Positions 50,439-59,052 of a stretch of 64,000 bases of DNA are shown here, piece after piece (position 1 is the stretch's first letter; each line of letters opens with the position of its first letter). The position numbers and the translations under genes are program-made. This stretch comes from Candidatus Eremiobacterota bacterium (GTDB lineage: Bacteria; Vulcanimicrobiota; Vulcanimicrobiia; Vulcanimicrobiales; Vulcanimicrobiaceae), in NCBI GenBank assembly GCA_019240525.1, contig JAFAYE010000001.1:717300-781299 (forward strand), given 5' to 3'. Below the pieces are notes generated by a model, which had not been told where the DNA came from, made no database searches, and saw only the letters and a list, made by a program, of their open reading frames with translations.

Positions 50439-51326
50439 CTAGGCCAGCGGGTGATCCTCGGTACGTACGTCGCGATCGTCAATCTCCACCGTTCTGTAGC
50501 CGATGGCGTGGAGCAGTTGGTCGCGCGGCAAGGTGACCGGCCCCGGCTTGGGCGCCGCGCCGGGCTTGGGTTGCGGATACGCCGTTGCAGCGGCGCTCGC
50601 GAATCGAATGTTGCCCTCCTCGTGCGTGACGACTTGGTGGATGTGTCCGTTCAAGATCGTTACGCGCTCAAACCTCTGCAGCATCGCGAGGGCCTTGGTG
50701 CCGTCTTCGGTCGTCCAACCCCATTGCGCGAAGAGCGCGTAGAGGGGCACGTGTGTGAAGACGACGACGGGCCTCGAAGCCGGCAACGCGGCGAGATCGC
50801 GCCGCAGCCAGTCGAGTTGCTCGGCACCCAGCAAGCCCATCTTTTCGAAGCTGAAAACGTTGAGGAGCGCGATGTAGTGTACGGCCTTGGATTCCCACGA
50901 AGCCCAGCCGCCGGGCGCCGACCCGGTCATCCGAAAGTTGCTGAGATAGAGCGCGAAGTCGTTGCCGAGGACGTCGTGTTCACCGGGCAACGCAATGAGA
51001 GGCGCTCGCAACTGCGAGAGAATCGCGCGCGCGTCGTCGAACTGCTGCGGCGTCGACAGGTGGGTGATATCGCCGGTGTGCACGACGAATGAAGGTTGCG
51101 ACGGCATCGCGTTGATTGCGTCGACCGCCATGCGCAACGTGCCGGCGACGTCGGGGTTTGCCGCTTGATGAAACCCGATATGACTGTCGCTGATTTGAAC
51201 GAATTCGGTTGCCGCGGTGGCATCGCCGGCCACGGCGCGACCGGTCAGCAAGCCGCCGGCGCTCACGGAGTAAGCGATTCCGGCACCAGTCCAGGCGACG
51301 TGCTCCAGAAACGAGACGCGCTTCAT
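50439..51326 (-). CDS. Exported calcineurin-like metallophosphoesterase
   Basis: A 295-aa protein starting at ATG 51326 (overlapping the cupredoxin stop, ATGA). The N-terminus MKRVSFLEHVAWTGAGIAYS has Tat-like or simple export character. The five metallophosphoesterase blocks are present: QISDSHIGFHQ, HTGDITHL, LPGEHDVLG (D/H in place of GNHD), FTHVPLYAL and LNGHIHQVV. It should bind two metal ions and cleave a phosphoester in the periplasm; the substrate is unknown. It sits between the cupredoxin and the ECF sigma gene. Confidence 0.88.
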   Translation of the reverse strand: MKRVSFLEHVAWTGAGIAYSVSAGGLLTGRAVAGDATAATEFVQISDSHIGFHQAANPDVAGTLRMAVDAINAMPSQPSFVVHTGDITHLSTPQQFDDARAILSQLRAPLIALPGEHDVLGNDFALYLSNFRMTGSAPGGWASWESKAVHYIALLNVFSFEKMGLLGAEQLDWLRRDLAALPASRPVVVFTHVPLYALFAQWGWTTEDGTKALAMLQRFERVTILNGHIHQVVTHEEGNIRFASAAATAYPQPKPGAAPKPGPVTLPRDQLLHAIGYRTVEIDDRDVRTEDHPLA

Positions 51327-51649
51327 CGCGTCGCCTCGGTGACCACGATCGTGCCTTTCATGAACGGATGCAGCTCGCAGAAATACGCGTACCTTCCCGC
51401 TCTGGTGAACGTATGGTGCCAAACGTCATTGGTGTCGAGACCTTTTGAGTCGAAGGTTCCGTCGACGGCGGTCACCGTGTGAGCATCGTCGTCGTCATTG
51501 GTGAAGGTCACGCTCTGACCCACGCCGATGGTAAGCGTTCGTGGGGCATAGGCGTCTCCCCGAATCTGCACCGCGGGGGACGCCCCGAGCGCCTCAGCCG
51601 AAGGCGCGAGGAAGAGCGTGGCCAGACCGGCGATGAATAACTCTCTCAT
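51323..51649 (-). CDS. Cupredoxin-like blue copper protein
   Basis: A 108-aa exported protein; I start at ATG 51649 (signal MRELFIAGLATLFLAPSAEA). Another ATG three codons upstream is possible. The cupredoxin barrel has VQIRGDAYAPRTLTIGVGQS, the first copper His in DDDDAHTVTAV and the C-x3-H-x2-M cluster in AYFCELHPFMKGTIVV. This gives the His-Cys-His-Met set of a type 1 copper site. It could carry electrons in the periplasm. Its end overlaps the phosphoesterase start, and it is divergent from the GH16 gene with a 40-nt gap. Confidence 0.88.
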   Translation of the reverse strand: MRELFIAGLATLFLAPSAEALGASPAVQIRGDAYAPRTLTIGVGQSVTFTNDDDDAHTVTAVDGTFDSKGLDTNDVWHHTFTRAGRYAYFCELHPFMKGTIVVTEATR

Positions 51650-51689
51650 GCCATCCATATGCCGCAGATCGCGAAACGGTTGGGGGACG

Positions 51690-52526
51690 ATGGCCCTGAC
51701 CTTGGCACTGGTCGCTTGTGGAAGCAATGGTTCGAGCCTTCCCCCGCAAGCAACCACCGCCGCCGTTTTCGGGCCGCCGCGGCTGCTCTTCGAAGACGAC
51801 TTTACGGGCACGAAACTCGATACGAAGAAATGGTTTTGGTGTTATCCGTACGGCAGCGCAGACAACTGCACGAACGGTCAGAGCGGCATTCCGTATCGAG
51901 AGCGCGAGCAGTACCGGCGAACGCAGCTGCTCGTGAGCGGCGGCCAACTTCACTTAATCGCGGTTCATCACTCCGTCAAACCGCACTTTGCGTGGACTTC
52001 GGGAATGGTCACGACCGGCGGACCCTTCGAACGCAGGGCGCCGCATCCAACTTTTGCCTTCAAGTACGGCTTTGCCGAGATTCGCGCGAAGTTGCCCGCA
52101 GGTCACGGGTTCTGGCCTGCTTTCTGGTTGCTGCCGGCGAGCGGCGCATGGCCGCCCGAAATCGACGTCATGGAAGAGCAGGGCGCACAGCCGCACCGCG
52201 ACTACATGACCGTGCATTTCTCGACTCCGCGAAAGCTGGACGATTCCATCGGCGGCAGCTTTGACGGACCGAATCTCGCAATGGGCTTCCATACGTACGC
52301 GATCGACTGGCAACCCACTTCGCTCACGTGGTATCTCGACGGCACGCCACGTTTCGTCGTAACCGCCCAGCAAATCGAGGCGCGCCACGGAAAATTTCCG
52401 AGCACGCCGATGTACGTTCTGATGAATCTGGCACTCGGAGGTTGGGTGAGTCCGCCGAACAAGCATACGCCGTCGCCGGCGTCGATGACGATCGATTACA
52501 TTCGCATCTGGGATCGCCGGCCTTAG
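51690..52526 (+). CDS. Glycoside hydrolase family 16 lipoprotein
   Basis: A 278-aa protein starting at ATG 51690, with GGGGGA 3-8 nt upstream. A lipoprotein signal (MALTLALVACGSNGSS, lipobox Cys about residue 10) precedes the GH16 jelly-roll. The catalytic motif E-x-D-x2-E is PEIDVMEEQG (about residue 158), flanked by FWPAFWLLPAS and YMTVHF. LTWYLDGTPRFVV and MYVLMNLALGGW are typical of laminarinase/beta-glucanase members. It probably cuts beta-1,3/1,4-glucans or related polymers at the cell surface. A GH130 gene lies 4 nt beyond its end on the other strand. Confidence 0.93.
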   Translation: MALTLALVACGSNGSSLPPQATTAAVFGPPRLLFEDDFTGTKLDTKKWFWCYPYGSADNCTNGQSGIPYREREQYRRTQLLVSGGQLHLIAVHHSVKPHFAWTSGMVTTGGPFERRAPHPTFAFKYGFAEIRAKLPAGHGFWPAFWLLPASGAWPPEIDVMEEQGAQPHRDYMTVHFSTPRKLDDSIGGSFDGPNLAMGFHTYAIDWQPTSLTWYLDGTPRFVVTAQQIEARHGKFPSTPMYVLMNLALGGWVSPPNKHTPSPASMTIDYIRIWDRRP

Positions 52527-52530
52527 CGTT

Positions 52531-53535
52531 TCAATCGTCGAGCGTCAGGCGACCGCAACCGCTCTCATAGTCGGCCATGCCGTAATAAATATCGAACTCG
52601 CGCTCACCGATGCGATCGATACCGGTTGGAAAGACAACGTGGCCGACCGCTCCTTGAAGCTCGGCGCCGGATTCCGGAACGAAGAGGGGCTCCTGCGAAC
52701 GGAAAACGACGTCCTCGAGATGACGCAAATCGTGAATGATGACGCCCGCGCAGTAACGTAGCAACGTGCCGCCGTCCGGATGCGCTAAACGGTCGACGCC
52801 ATGGATAATCGAGAGCCAGCCTTCTGCGATGCGAATCGGGGGAGCGCCGGCTCCGACCTTGATCGCGCCCCAGTTGGCCGGCGGCATCGTCAGGCGATGC
52901 GTTTCGCTCACGTTACAGAGCGCCGACAAATCTTTGCGAACGTTCTCGAGCGGAACGTACGCGATGGAGATGCCCTCGCGGCGTTCCGGCGGGAGCGCCT
53001 CGATTTCCGCGATCGCGGCGTTCGCATCGGTCGCCGAAAGTTGCAACGTCGGCCGGTGATAGAGTGCTAAGGACTCGACCCCCGCACCTGAGAGCACGGG
53101 CTCTGGGAAGAAGGCCGCGTCTTTGTCGGCAAATGGTAGGTCGCTGCCTTCAAACTGCACCAAACCCAAACGGTTCCAGCGAAGGCCGTCTTCGGAAGCG
53201 GCCACTGCGACTTCCGGGCCACGCGGTCCGAATGCGACGTAGGCCATGACATAACGATCGATGGCGGGAACGAACGTCACGCGGGGATCCTCGCAGCCGT
53301 AGCCCTGAGAACCATCGCGCAACTCATACGGCACCTCGGGTTCGAGTGCGAAACCTTCGAACTCGACGGTCGGCGCACCGTCGACCGACTCGCGCGCGCC
53401 GAACGAACCGATTCGCGAAATGTTTCCCGGCGCCACCATGCGCGGATAGAGCTGCAGCGTGTTGTCACGCAAGCGCGCACAGGCCGGATTCAAAATGCCA
53501 GAAGCACCGAGATTCGCACTCGGCTTGAGGACCAC
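52531..53535 (-). CDS. Glycoside hydrolase family 130 (mannoside phosphorylase-like)
   Basis: A 334-aa protein from GTG 53535. The five-bladed propeller of GH130 is indicated by ILNPACARLRDNTLQLYPR, YGCEDPRVTFVPAIDRYVMA (the GCEDPR motif), DAAFFPEPVLSGAG and KVGAGAPPIRIAEGWLSIIH, then IDRIGEREFDIYYGMADY at the end. The family cuts beta-mannosides by phosphorolysis, or by hydrolysis in some members. There is no signal peptide, so it acts inside the cell. It starts 17 nt after kbl and may be in the tdh-kbl unit. Confidence 0.88.
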   Translation of the reverse strand: MVLKPSANLGASGILNPACARLRDNTLQLYPRMVAPGNISRIGSFGARESVDGAPTVEFEGFALEPEVPYELRDGSQGYGCEDPRVTFVPAIDRYVMAYVAFGPRGPEVAVAASEDGLRWNRLGLVQFEGSDLPFADKDAAFFPEPVLSGAGVESLALYHRPTLQLSATDANAAIAEIEALPPERREGISIAYVPLENVRKDLSALCNVSETHRLTMPPANWGAIKVGAGAPPIRIAEGWLSIIHGVDRLAHPDGGTLLRYCAGVIIHDLRHLEDVVFRSQEPLFVPESGAELQGAVGHVVFPTGIDRIGEREFDIYYGMADYESGCGRLTLDD

Positions 53536-53552
53536 GCCCTTGCGGGTAAACC

Positions 53553-54743
53553 TCAGAGTATTCCGGTCTCCTTGCCGACACGCTCGAATGCCGCAAGCGC
53601 GCGATCCATCTCGTCCTTCGTGAGAGCGGCGCTGATCTGTACGCGAATGCGCGCCGCGCCTTCGGGAACGACCGGATAACCGAAACCGGTGACAAAGACG
53701 CCGGCCTTCAAGAGCTTGTCGCTCATGGCAATGGCAAAGGCCGTTTCGCCCACGATGATGGGAACGATTGCGCTCTCGCTTTCAAGCGGCTTGTAACCGA
53801 TGCGTCGAAGCCCATCGCGAAAGTAGGCGGTCTTCTCGCGTAGATCGCCCACCAGGCTCGGATGCGTTTCGAGGTATTCGATTGCGGCCAGCGAGCTGCA
53901 GGCCACGGTTGCCGGGAGGGCGTTTGAGAAGAGTTGTGGGCGCGAGCGTTGGATGAGCGTATCGATGAGCGCGGCGCTTCCCGCAACGAAACCGCCGGCC
54001 GCTCCACCGAGCGCCTTTCCGAGCGTACCGGTGATAACATCGATCTGTCCGGTGAGGCCGTAATGCTCGACGGTTCCGCGTCCGGTTTCCCCCATTACCC
54101 CCGTACCGTGCGAATCGTCAACGACGACGATCGCGCCGTAGCGTTTGGCCAGCGCGGCAATCTCGGGAAGTTTCGCAAGATCGCCTTCCATCGAAAAGAC
54201 GCCGTCGGTAACGATGACGATCGGAAGCGCTCCTTGCACGCTCACGAGCTTCTCTTCGAGCTCGCGCATGTCGGAATGCTTATAGCGCTCGCGTCGCGAC
54301 TTGGAGGCGAGCCGCACGCCGTCGATGATCGACGCGTGGTTGAGCTCGTCGGAAATAATCGCCGACCCCGCGTCGCAAATTGTGGGGAAGAGTCCCGTGT
54401 TCGCATTCCAACACGAGACGTACGTCAGCGCGGCTTCCGTTCCCAAAAAAGCCGCGATTTTTTCTTCCAGCACGCGATGAACGTCGAACGTCCCGCAGAT
54501 AAATCGCACCGACGCTGTGCCCGCGCCATATCGATCGAGGCCGCGCTTTCCCGCGTCGATCAGTTCGGGCCTATCGGAAAGGCCGAGATAGTTATTGCTC
54601 GAGAGCACGATAACGTCGCCGGCCTCTTCCATGTGCACTTCAGGCGCCATCGGCGTCGTCAAGTGACGAAGATGTTTGTAGGTTCCGGCTTGTTTGAGCC
54701 TATCGAGGTCGCTGCGTAGCTTCGCTTCAAACGTCTGGTTCAT
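53553..54743 (-). CDS. kbl: Glycine C-acetyltransferase (2-amino-3-ketobutyrate CoA ligase)
   Basis: A 396-aa PLP enzyme of the alpha-oxoamine synthase family; ATG 54743 is taken as start, with an ATG 3 codons earlier possible. Key parts: SSNNYLGLSDRPELIDAGKR, GAGTASVRFICGTFDVHRVL, DELNHASIIDGVRL, VVVDDSHGTGVMGETGRGTV (PLP Asp/His) and the PLP Lys in ITGTLGKALGGAAGG. It splits 2-amino-3-ketobutyrate with CoA into glycine and acetyl-CoA. It overlaps the end of tdh by 17 nt; the two form the threonine-to-glycine pathway. Confidence 0.95.
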   Translation of the reverse strand: MNQTFEAKLRSDLDRLKQAGTYKHLRHLTTPMAPEVHMEEAGDVIVLSSNNYLGLSDRPELIDAGKRGLDRYGAGTASVRFICGTFDVHRVLEEKIAAFLGTEAALTYVSCWNANTGLFPTICDAGSAIISDELNHASIIDGVRLASKSRRERYKHSDMRELEEKLVSVQGALPIVIVTDGVFSMEGDLAKLPEIAALAKRYGAIVVVDDSHGTGVMGETGRGTVEHYGLTGQIDVITGTLGKALGGAAGGFVAGSAALIDTLIQRSRPQLFSNALPATVACSSLAAIEYLETHPSLVGDLREKTAYFRDGLRRIGYKPLESESAIVPIIVGETAFAIAMSDKLLKAGVFVTGFGYPVVPEGAARIRVQISAALTKDEMDRALAAFERVGKETGIL

Positions 54744-55788
54744 GCTTCGCAATGTCTCCCTTAAAGTCGAGAACGATCTTCACCGCTTCCCCGTGCTCCA
54801 TCAGTTCGAACGCTCGATCGAACGCCGTATAGGGAAGGACGTGGGTAACGATTGGGCGCGGGTCGACTCGGCCGCTCTTCACGAGCGCCTCGGTTTGATA
54901 CCACGTCTCGAACATCCGTCGGCCGTTGATGCCGAGCAGCGTCAGGCCTTTGAAAATGACGCGATTGGCCAAATCGAGGGCGACGGCATTGGCCGGAATT
55001 CCGAGCAGGGCGGCGGTGGCCCCGTTTCGCAAGAGCTGCAGCCCCAGGTCGATAGCAGCACCACTTCCCGACATCTCCAGCAGCACGTCGGCGCCGTCAC
55101 CGCGCGTGCGCCGCTTGATCTCCTCGACGAGGCCCGCTTGTGACGAAAGAAAGGTCGCGTCTGCGCCGAGCCGCTGCGCGAGCTCGAGTTTCGCCGGATT
55201 GACGTCGATGGCAGTAATCGAAAGCGCGCCGGCGGCTCGCGCGACCGGAATCGCCATCAAGCCGATCGATCCGACACCGGTGATAACCACGTTCTTCACG
55301 CTCACGTTCGCGGCCATCACGGTATGAACGGCATTGCCGAGCGGGTCGAAGATCGCGGCGCAAACATCGGGAATATCCGAATCGAGCCGCCAGACGTTGT
55401 ACTCCGGAATCGCGACGTACTGCGCGAACGCGCCGTCGCGATCGACGCCGATGATCTCGACGTGCTCGCAAATGTGTGCCTGACCCGTTCGGCAGAGCAG
55501 ACACGTAAGGTCGGCGATGTGCCCTTCGGCCGCGACCCGTTCGCCGACGCGTATCGAACGTACGGCATTGCCGATGGCCACGACCGTTCCCATGAACTCA
55601 TGCCCGACGACGAGCGGCGGCTTGACCCGGCCTTGCGCCCAGGCATCCCAAGAGTAAATATGGTGATCGGTGCCGCACAGGCCGGCTTTCTCCACCGCGA
55701 TCAAGACGTCGCTCGGACCGATCGCGGGGACCGGTACCTCAGCCAAGACGAAGCCTGGCTGGGGGCTCGATTTAACGAGGGCCCTCAT
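54727..55788 (-). CDS. tdh: L-threonine 3-dehydrogenase
   Basis: A zinc-dependent medium-chain dehydrogenase. ATG 55788 (MRALVKSSPQPG, 353 aa) aligns with known Tdh starts; in-frame ATGs at 55800 and 55812 are possible. Catalytic zinc: CGTDHHIYSWDAW and GHEFMGTVVAIGN. Structural-zinc lobe: CLLCRTGQAHICEHVEIIGV (three Cys in this stretch). FDPLGNAVHTVMAAN and the cofactor site ITGVGSIGLMAIPVARAAGA are typical, and GINGRRMFETWY is a Tdh signature. It oxidises threonine to 2-amino-3-ketobutyrate with NAD. A strong hairpin covers the start region. Confidence 0.95.
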   Translation of the reverse strand: MRALVKSSPQPGFVLAEVPVPAIGPSDVLIAVEKAGLCGTDHHIYSWDAWAQGRVKPPLVVGHEFMGTVVAIGNAVRSIRVGERVAAEGHIADLTCLLCRTGQAHICEHVEIIGVDRDGAFAQYVAIPEYNVWRLDSDIPDVCAAIFDPLGNAVHTVMAANVSVKNVVITGVGSIGLMAIPVARAAGALSITAIDVNPAKLELAQRLGADATFLSSQAGLVEEIKRRTRGDGADVLLEMSGSGAAIDLGLQLLRNGATAALLGIPANAVALDLANRVIFKGLTLLGINGRRMFETWYQTEALVKSGRVDPRPIVTHVLPYTAFDRAFELMEHGEAVKIVLDFKGDIAKHEPDV

Positions 55789-55808
55789 TGTCGAAGACAT
55801 GAGGGCCC
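55779..55808. repeat. Inverted repeat over the tdh start
   Basis: The arms GGGCCCTCAT (55779-55788) and ATGAGGGCCC (55799-55808) are perfect complements over 10 bp. The 10-nt spacer can add three more pairs (GTC/GAC) around a GAA loop with one bulged T. On the tdh strand the hairpin would enclose the ATG at 55788 and the one at 55800. It could limit translation of tdh, or serve as an operator. Confidence 0.7.
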
Positions 55809-55851
55809 CCATTTCACTCGCGCGGAGCCAAAACCCCGCGCTTACCGGTGC

Positions 55852-57954
55852 TTAGAAATCGTACTCGAGTTGAGCGCGATTGTACTTGAAGAGCGGCAGG
55901 CCGCCGAACTCCGATGCGCCGAGTGTCGAGCCCGCGGGACAGCTGGTCGTTCCGGCTGCACCACAGAACGTGTTCGTAAGCGAGCGCTGAATGTACCGGT
56001 CGCGCAGCACCAGACCGTGGTACGGTCCTTTTCCAACGTGACCGAAACGATAGCGCCCGTCGAGCGACCAAATGTTCGTCATCTCGGGAGCCAGCGCATT
56101 GCCGTAGTTATACCACGCGTCGGCGGCGATGAAAATGAACTTCTGGTTGGTCGACGTGTATTGGAGTCCAACTTTATACGACGAGCCCGGCGCGCGCCGG
56201 TCAACCTGGCCTTGAGTCACACTCGTCGTAAAGAGCGGGTCGCTATCGTAGTTATCGGTGTACGGACTCGCCCAGCCGCCGTAGTAAATGTTGGTCGTCC
56301 CGTTCGGATTCGTGAAGCACTGGGCCGTGTTGAGCGGAAGGAAGTACGCGAGGGTCGCACCCTTCGCCGTCACTTGATAGTTGGAGTTGCTGCAGGTTAC
56401 GTCTTTCGGAAGAAAGATCGAATCGGTTTTCCATGGAATTTGATCGTAGCCGACCGTCAAGAGAATGTTCTTGGTGACGTTGGCGCCGATCTGAGCGCCG
56501 AAAACCTGGCTATCGACCTTCCCGATATAAGAGACGCCGGCATTGCTCTCGGTGCCACCCTGCAGCGCGATATAGGGTGCCGCCGGGCCGTTAAACGTAT
56601 ACTTGCCGTCGCCCCACCACATATTGACGAGGTCGCTGACGCCGTAAAAGTATCCGTCGGCCGAAAATCCCGGACCCGTCGGTTTCCCATAGCCAAGCTT
56701 GCCCATCGCGAAGCCGTTGGTATTGATGCCCACGCCGCCGGGATTGTAGATGTTGGGCGCCATGCCGTTGTTGCCCGCCGGAAAACTCGTCAGCAACGTT
56801 TGCTGCGTGAACGACGAGCTCGTGCGGTTCTCGAACGTGAACATGTCGGCGCCTTCGATGGTCCAGTTCGACGGTGTCGTATAGCTCAGATAAGCGCCTT
56901 GAAACGCCGCCGGCTTCAAACGCGAATCCGCGGGGTTCGCCCACGGAGAAACAAAGAGCACGTTACCGGCTTCGCCGTTAAAACCGTGAGCGTTGTATCC
57001 GAAATAACCTTCGTAGAACGTGCTCAAGGCAAACGGGGGCAGCGTCTCGTCCTGATTGGTGTTGGGAGGAACCTGCGAAACGCATTCGGCGCCCTTGGCG
57101 TTGTTTGCCGGAACTGCGCACGAACCAAACGACGTGGAGTAGAGATACGTGCCGCCGACGTGCCACCCGGTATCGGGCCACGCATAGTCTCCATGCAAGG
57201 CGATCGCGTTTGCCCACGTCGCCTGATTGACGCCGTTTGAGTTGTATTTCGCACCGGGTGCGAAGTCGAACTGGGTACCTGGATTGTTCGTTGCGTTCTG
57301 GCGCGTGAAATAGTACGAACGGAAATAGCCGCCAAGCGTGAGCGGATTGGGAGTTGGGGGCGGAGGCGGCGCGACCGTCGCTTCGGGAACCGGCGGCGGT
57401 GGCGGCGGCGGAGCTTCGGTCGGCGGCGGCGTCGCCGCAAGGTAGCGCACCACCACAATATGGCGGTCCGGCACCCACTGCACGTAGCCGCCCATACCTT
57501 CGGAGATCACGCGAATCGGAACGAGAACGTCGCCGTGATAGATGATCGGTGGGACGTCGAGCGGCCGCGACTCGCCGTTGATCACGACTTCGGGCTTGCC
57601 GACGGTTACGACCACTTCCGCCCCGGCTTTCGAGACGGTAGCGGTCTTGCTGCCGGGATCGTATGACACCGTGGCGCCCATTTGCTCGAACATCGAGCGC
57701 AGCGGGACGTAGATCGTTCCGCCGCGGGCCAGCGCGGCGAGCACTCGACCTTGCTTGAGCACGTCCGGATTGGCGTAGACGTGCCGGTCGTTGTAAAGGA
57801 TGGGAATCTGACCTGAGGGAGGCGCGCCGAAGTCGGCGGCCGGGGGCGAGCTCGTCTGCGCGACTGGTGTTGCCTGCGTTTCCGCCAGCGCGACCGACGT
57901 GCCGCCAAGAGCCATCGCCGCTATGATCAGCGCGGCGCTTGCTAGCCTTAGCAT
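55852..57954 (-). CDS. Outer-membrane porin with copper-amine-oxidase-N stalk domain
   Basis: A 700-aa protein with a signal peptide (MLRLASAALIIAAMALGGTS, cleavage after ALA near residue 24). Residues about 50-170 form the copper amine oxidase N-terminal/stalk domain: DGRHV-like YNDRHVYANPD, GTIYVPLRSMFEQMGATVSY and DVLVPIRVISEGMGGYVQWV. A Pro-rich linker (about 175-202) leads to a beta-barrel of about 490 residues with alternating strands and acidic/aromatic turns, ending in YNRAQLEYDF with C-terminal Phe. The stalk may hold peptidoglycan while the barrel sits in the outer membrane. A candidate Pho box upstream and the phoB-phoR-pstB neighbours suggest a role in phosphate uptake. Confidence 0.85.
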   Translation of the reverse strand: MLRLASAALIIAAMALGGTSVALAETQATPVAQTSSPPAADFGAPPSGQIPILYNDRHVYANPDVLKQGRVLAALARGGTIYVPLRSMFEQMGATVSYDPGSKTATVSKAGAEVVVTVGKPEVVINGESRPLDVPPIIYHGDVLVPIRVISEGMGGYVQWVPDRHIVVVRYLAATPPPTEAPPPPPPPVPEATVAPPPPPTPNPLTLGGYFRSYYFTRQNATNNPGTQFDFAPGAKYNSNGVNQATWANAIALHGDYAWPDTGWHVGGTYLYSTSFGSCAVPANNAKGAECVSQVPPNTNQDETLPPFALSTFYEGYFGYNAHGFNGEAGNVLFVSPWANPADSRLKPAAFQGAYLSYTTPSNWTIEGADMFTFENRTSSSFTQQTLLTSFPAGNNGMAPNIYNPGGVGINTNGFAMGKLGYGKPTGPGFSADGYFYGVSDLVNMWWGDGKYTFNGPAAPYIALQGGTESNAGVSYIGKVDSQVFGAQIGANVTKNILLTVGYDQIPWKTDSIFLPKDVTCSNSNYQVTAKGATLAYFLPLNTAQCFTNPNGTTNIYYGGWASPYTDNYDSDPLFTTSVTQGQVDRRAPGSSYKVGLQYTSTNQKFIFIAADAWYNYGNALAPEMTNIWSLDGRYRFGHVGKGPYHGLVLRDRYIQRSLTNTFCGAAGTTSCPAGSTLGASEFGGLPLFKYNRAQLEYDF

Positions 57955-58161
57955 ACTAGTAGGACACTCCTCTCTTCTAAAGGGGCTCAGAAGCTGTTCG
58001 CTCGGTAGGAAAAGAAACCCTAGTTATTGACACAAGTTGACAATTAGGCAAGCTCGGCTCCCTGCTCCGGGAGCCTCGCTTCCCACGTGGTCTCGGGCGA
58101 ACGCGATTGCGTTCTCCTTCGGCGACTGAAAAGGGCTCTGCCAATCAGTCTATCGCCCGGT

Positions 58162-58190
58162 GATTAAGGGCGACTTAACGATCGTTTAAG
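58162..58190. promoter_or_regulatory. Candidate Pho box (three TTAA repeats, 11-bp period)
   Basis: Three 7-mers, GATTAAG (58162-58168), ACTTAAC (58173-58179) and GTTTAAG (58184-58190), follow each other with a period of exactly 11 bp and 4-bp spacers. Direct repeats of this form are the usual binding sites of PhoB/PhoP-type regulators in several phyla. The site is 28 nt past the pstB stop and about 210 nt upstream of the porin start. A second pair of TGTCAA repeats with 10-bp spacing (minus strand, about 58031-58048) lies closer to the porin. Confidence 0.45.
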
Positions 58191-58217
58191 CCCGTTGCTT
58201 ACTCCACGCGGCAATCG

Positions 58218-59009
58218 CTACCCGAAACGGCCGGTAATGTAGTCTTCGGTACGCTTATCTCGGGGTTTGGTAAAGATCGTTGCGGTGGTGCCGGCCTCCA
58301 CGAGTTCGCCGAGCAGAAAGAAGGCCGTGTTGTCGCTAATCCGGGCCGCCTGTTGCATCGAATGCGTGACGATCACCACGGTATAGAGGCGTTTGAGATC
58401 CTCGATCAGATCTTCGATCTTCCCCGTTGCAATCGGATCCAGCGCCGAGGCGGGCTCGTCCATGAGGATTACTTCAGGATCGATCGCCAGGCACCGGGCG
58501 ATGCAAAGCCGCTGCTGTTGGCCGCCCGAGAGCGCGAGGGCCGACCGATCCAAGCGATCTTTGACTTCCTCCCAGAGCGCGGCCTGACGCAGACTGCGTT
58601 CGCAAGTTTCCATCAGCGCCTTCGACTCGCGCTCGCCGTGGAGGCGCGGCCCGTAGACAACGTTATCGAAGATTGATTTGGGAAACGGATTCGGTCGTTG
58701 GAAGACCATTCCAATACGATAGCGGATCGTCACCGGATCGATATCGGGGGCATAGATGTCTTGATCGTCGAGCATCACCTTGCCCTCGACGCGAGCGCCA
58801 GGCGTCAGGTCGTGCATCCGATTGAGAGCGCGGATGAACGTGGACTTCCCGCAACCCGAGGGACCGATGAGCGCCATCACGCGATGCGCCGGCACGTCGA
58901 GCGACGCATTTCTGATTGCGTGAAACGCGCCATAATACACGTCGAGGCGGTCGACGTTGATCTTCGTCTGCGTCGAGAGGGCAGGCGGCTCTGCGGCGTC
59001 TGCAAACAT
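58218..59009 (-). CDS. pstB: Phosphate ABC transporter ATP-binding protein PstB
   Basis: A 263-aa ABC ATPase. Walker [22 protein letters not shown]-loop [20 protein letters not shown], signature [13 protein letters not shown], Walker [15 protein letters not shown] and switch His [29 protein letters not shown] and the N-R-M-H-D segment are typical of PstB. It powers high-affinity phosphate import with PstS, PstC and PstA, which are not next to it here. It lies 43 nt downstream of phoR on the same strand. Confidence 0.96.
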   Translation of the reverse strand: MFADAAEPPALSTQTKINVDRLDVYYGAFHAIRNASLDVPAHRVMALIGPSGCGKSTFIRALNRMHDLTPGARVEGKVMLDDQDIYAPDIDPVTIRYRIGMVFQRPNPFPKSIFDNVVYGPRLHGERESKALMETCERSLRQAALWEEVKDRLDRSALALSGGQQQRLCIARCLAIDPEVILMDEPASALDPIATGKIEDLIEDLKRLYTVVIVTHSMQQAARISDNTAFFLLGELVEAGTTATIFTKPRDKRTEDYITGRFG

Positions 59010-59052
59010 CGCTCACGTCGTCTTCGTCGCGCCGGTTCCGATGCCCGTCTTT

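Noticed and set aside
55324-57240. 638-codon rightward open frame opposite tdh and the porin
   Set aside because: Arg-rich composition, no family motif, and it crosses two well-supported genes on the other strand; a GC-rich shadow frame.
58029-58050. Two TTGACA-like -35 boxes on the plus strand
   Set aside because: No gene starts rightward downstream; the sequence is between two leftward genes and no matching -10 was found.
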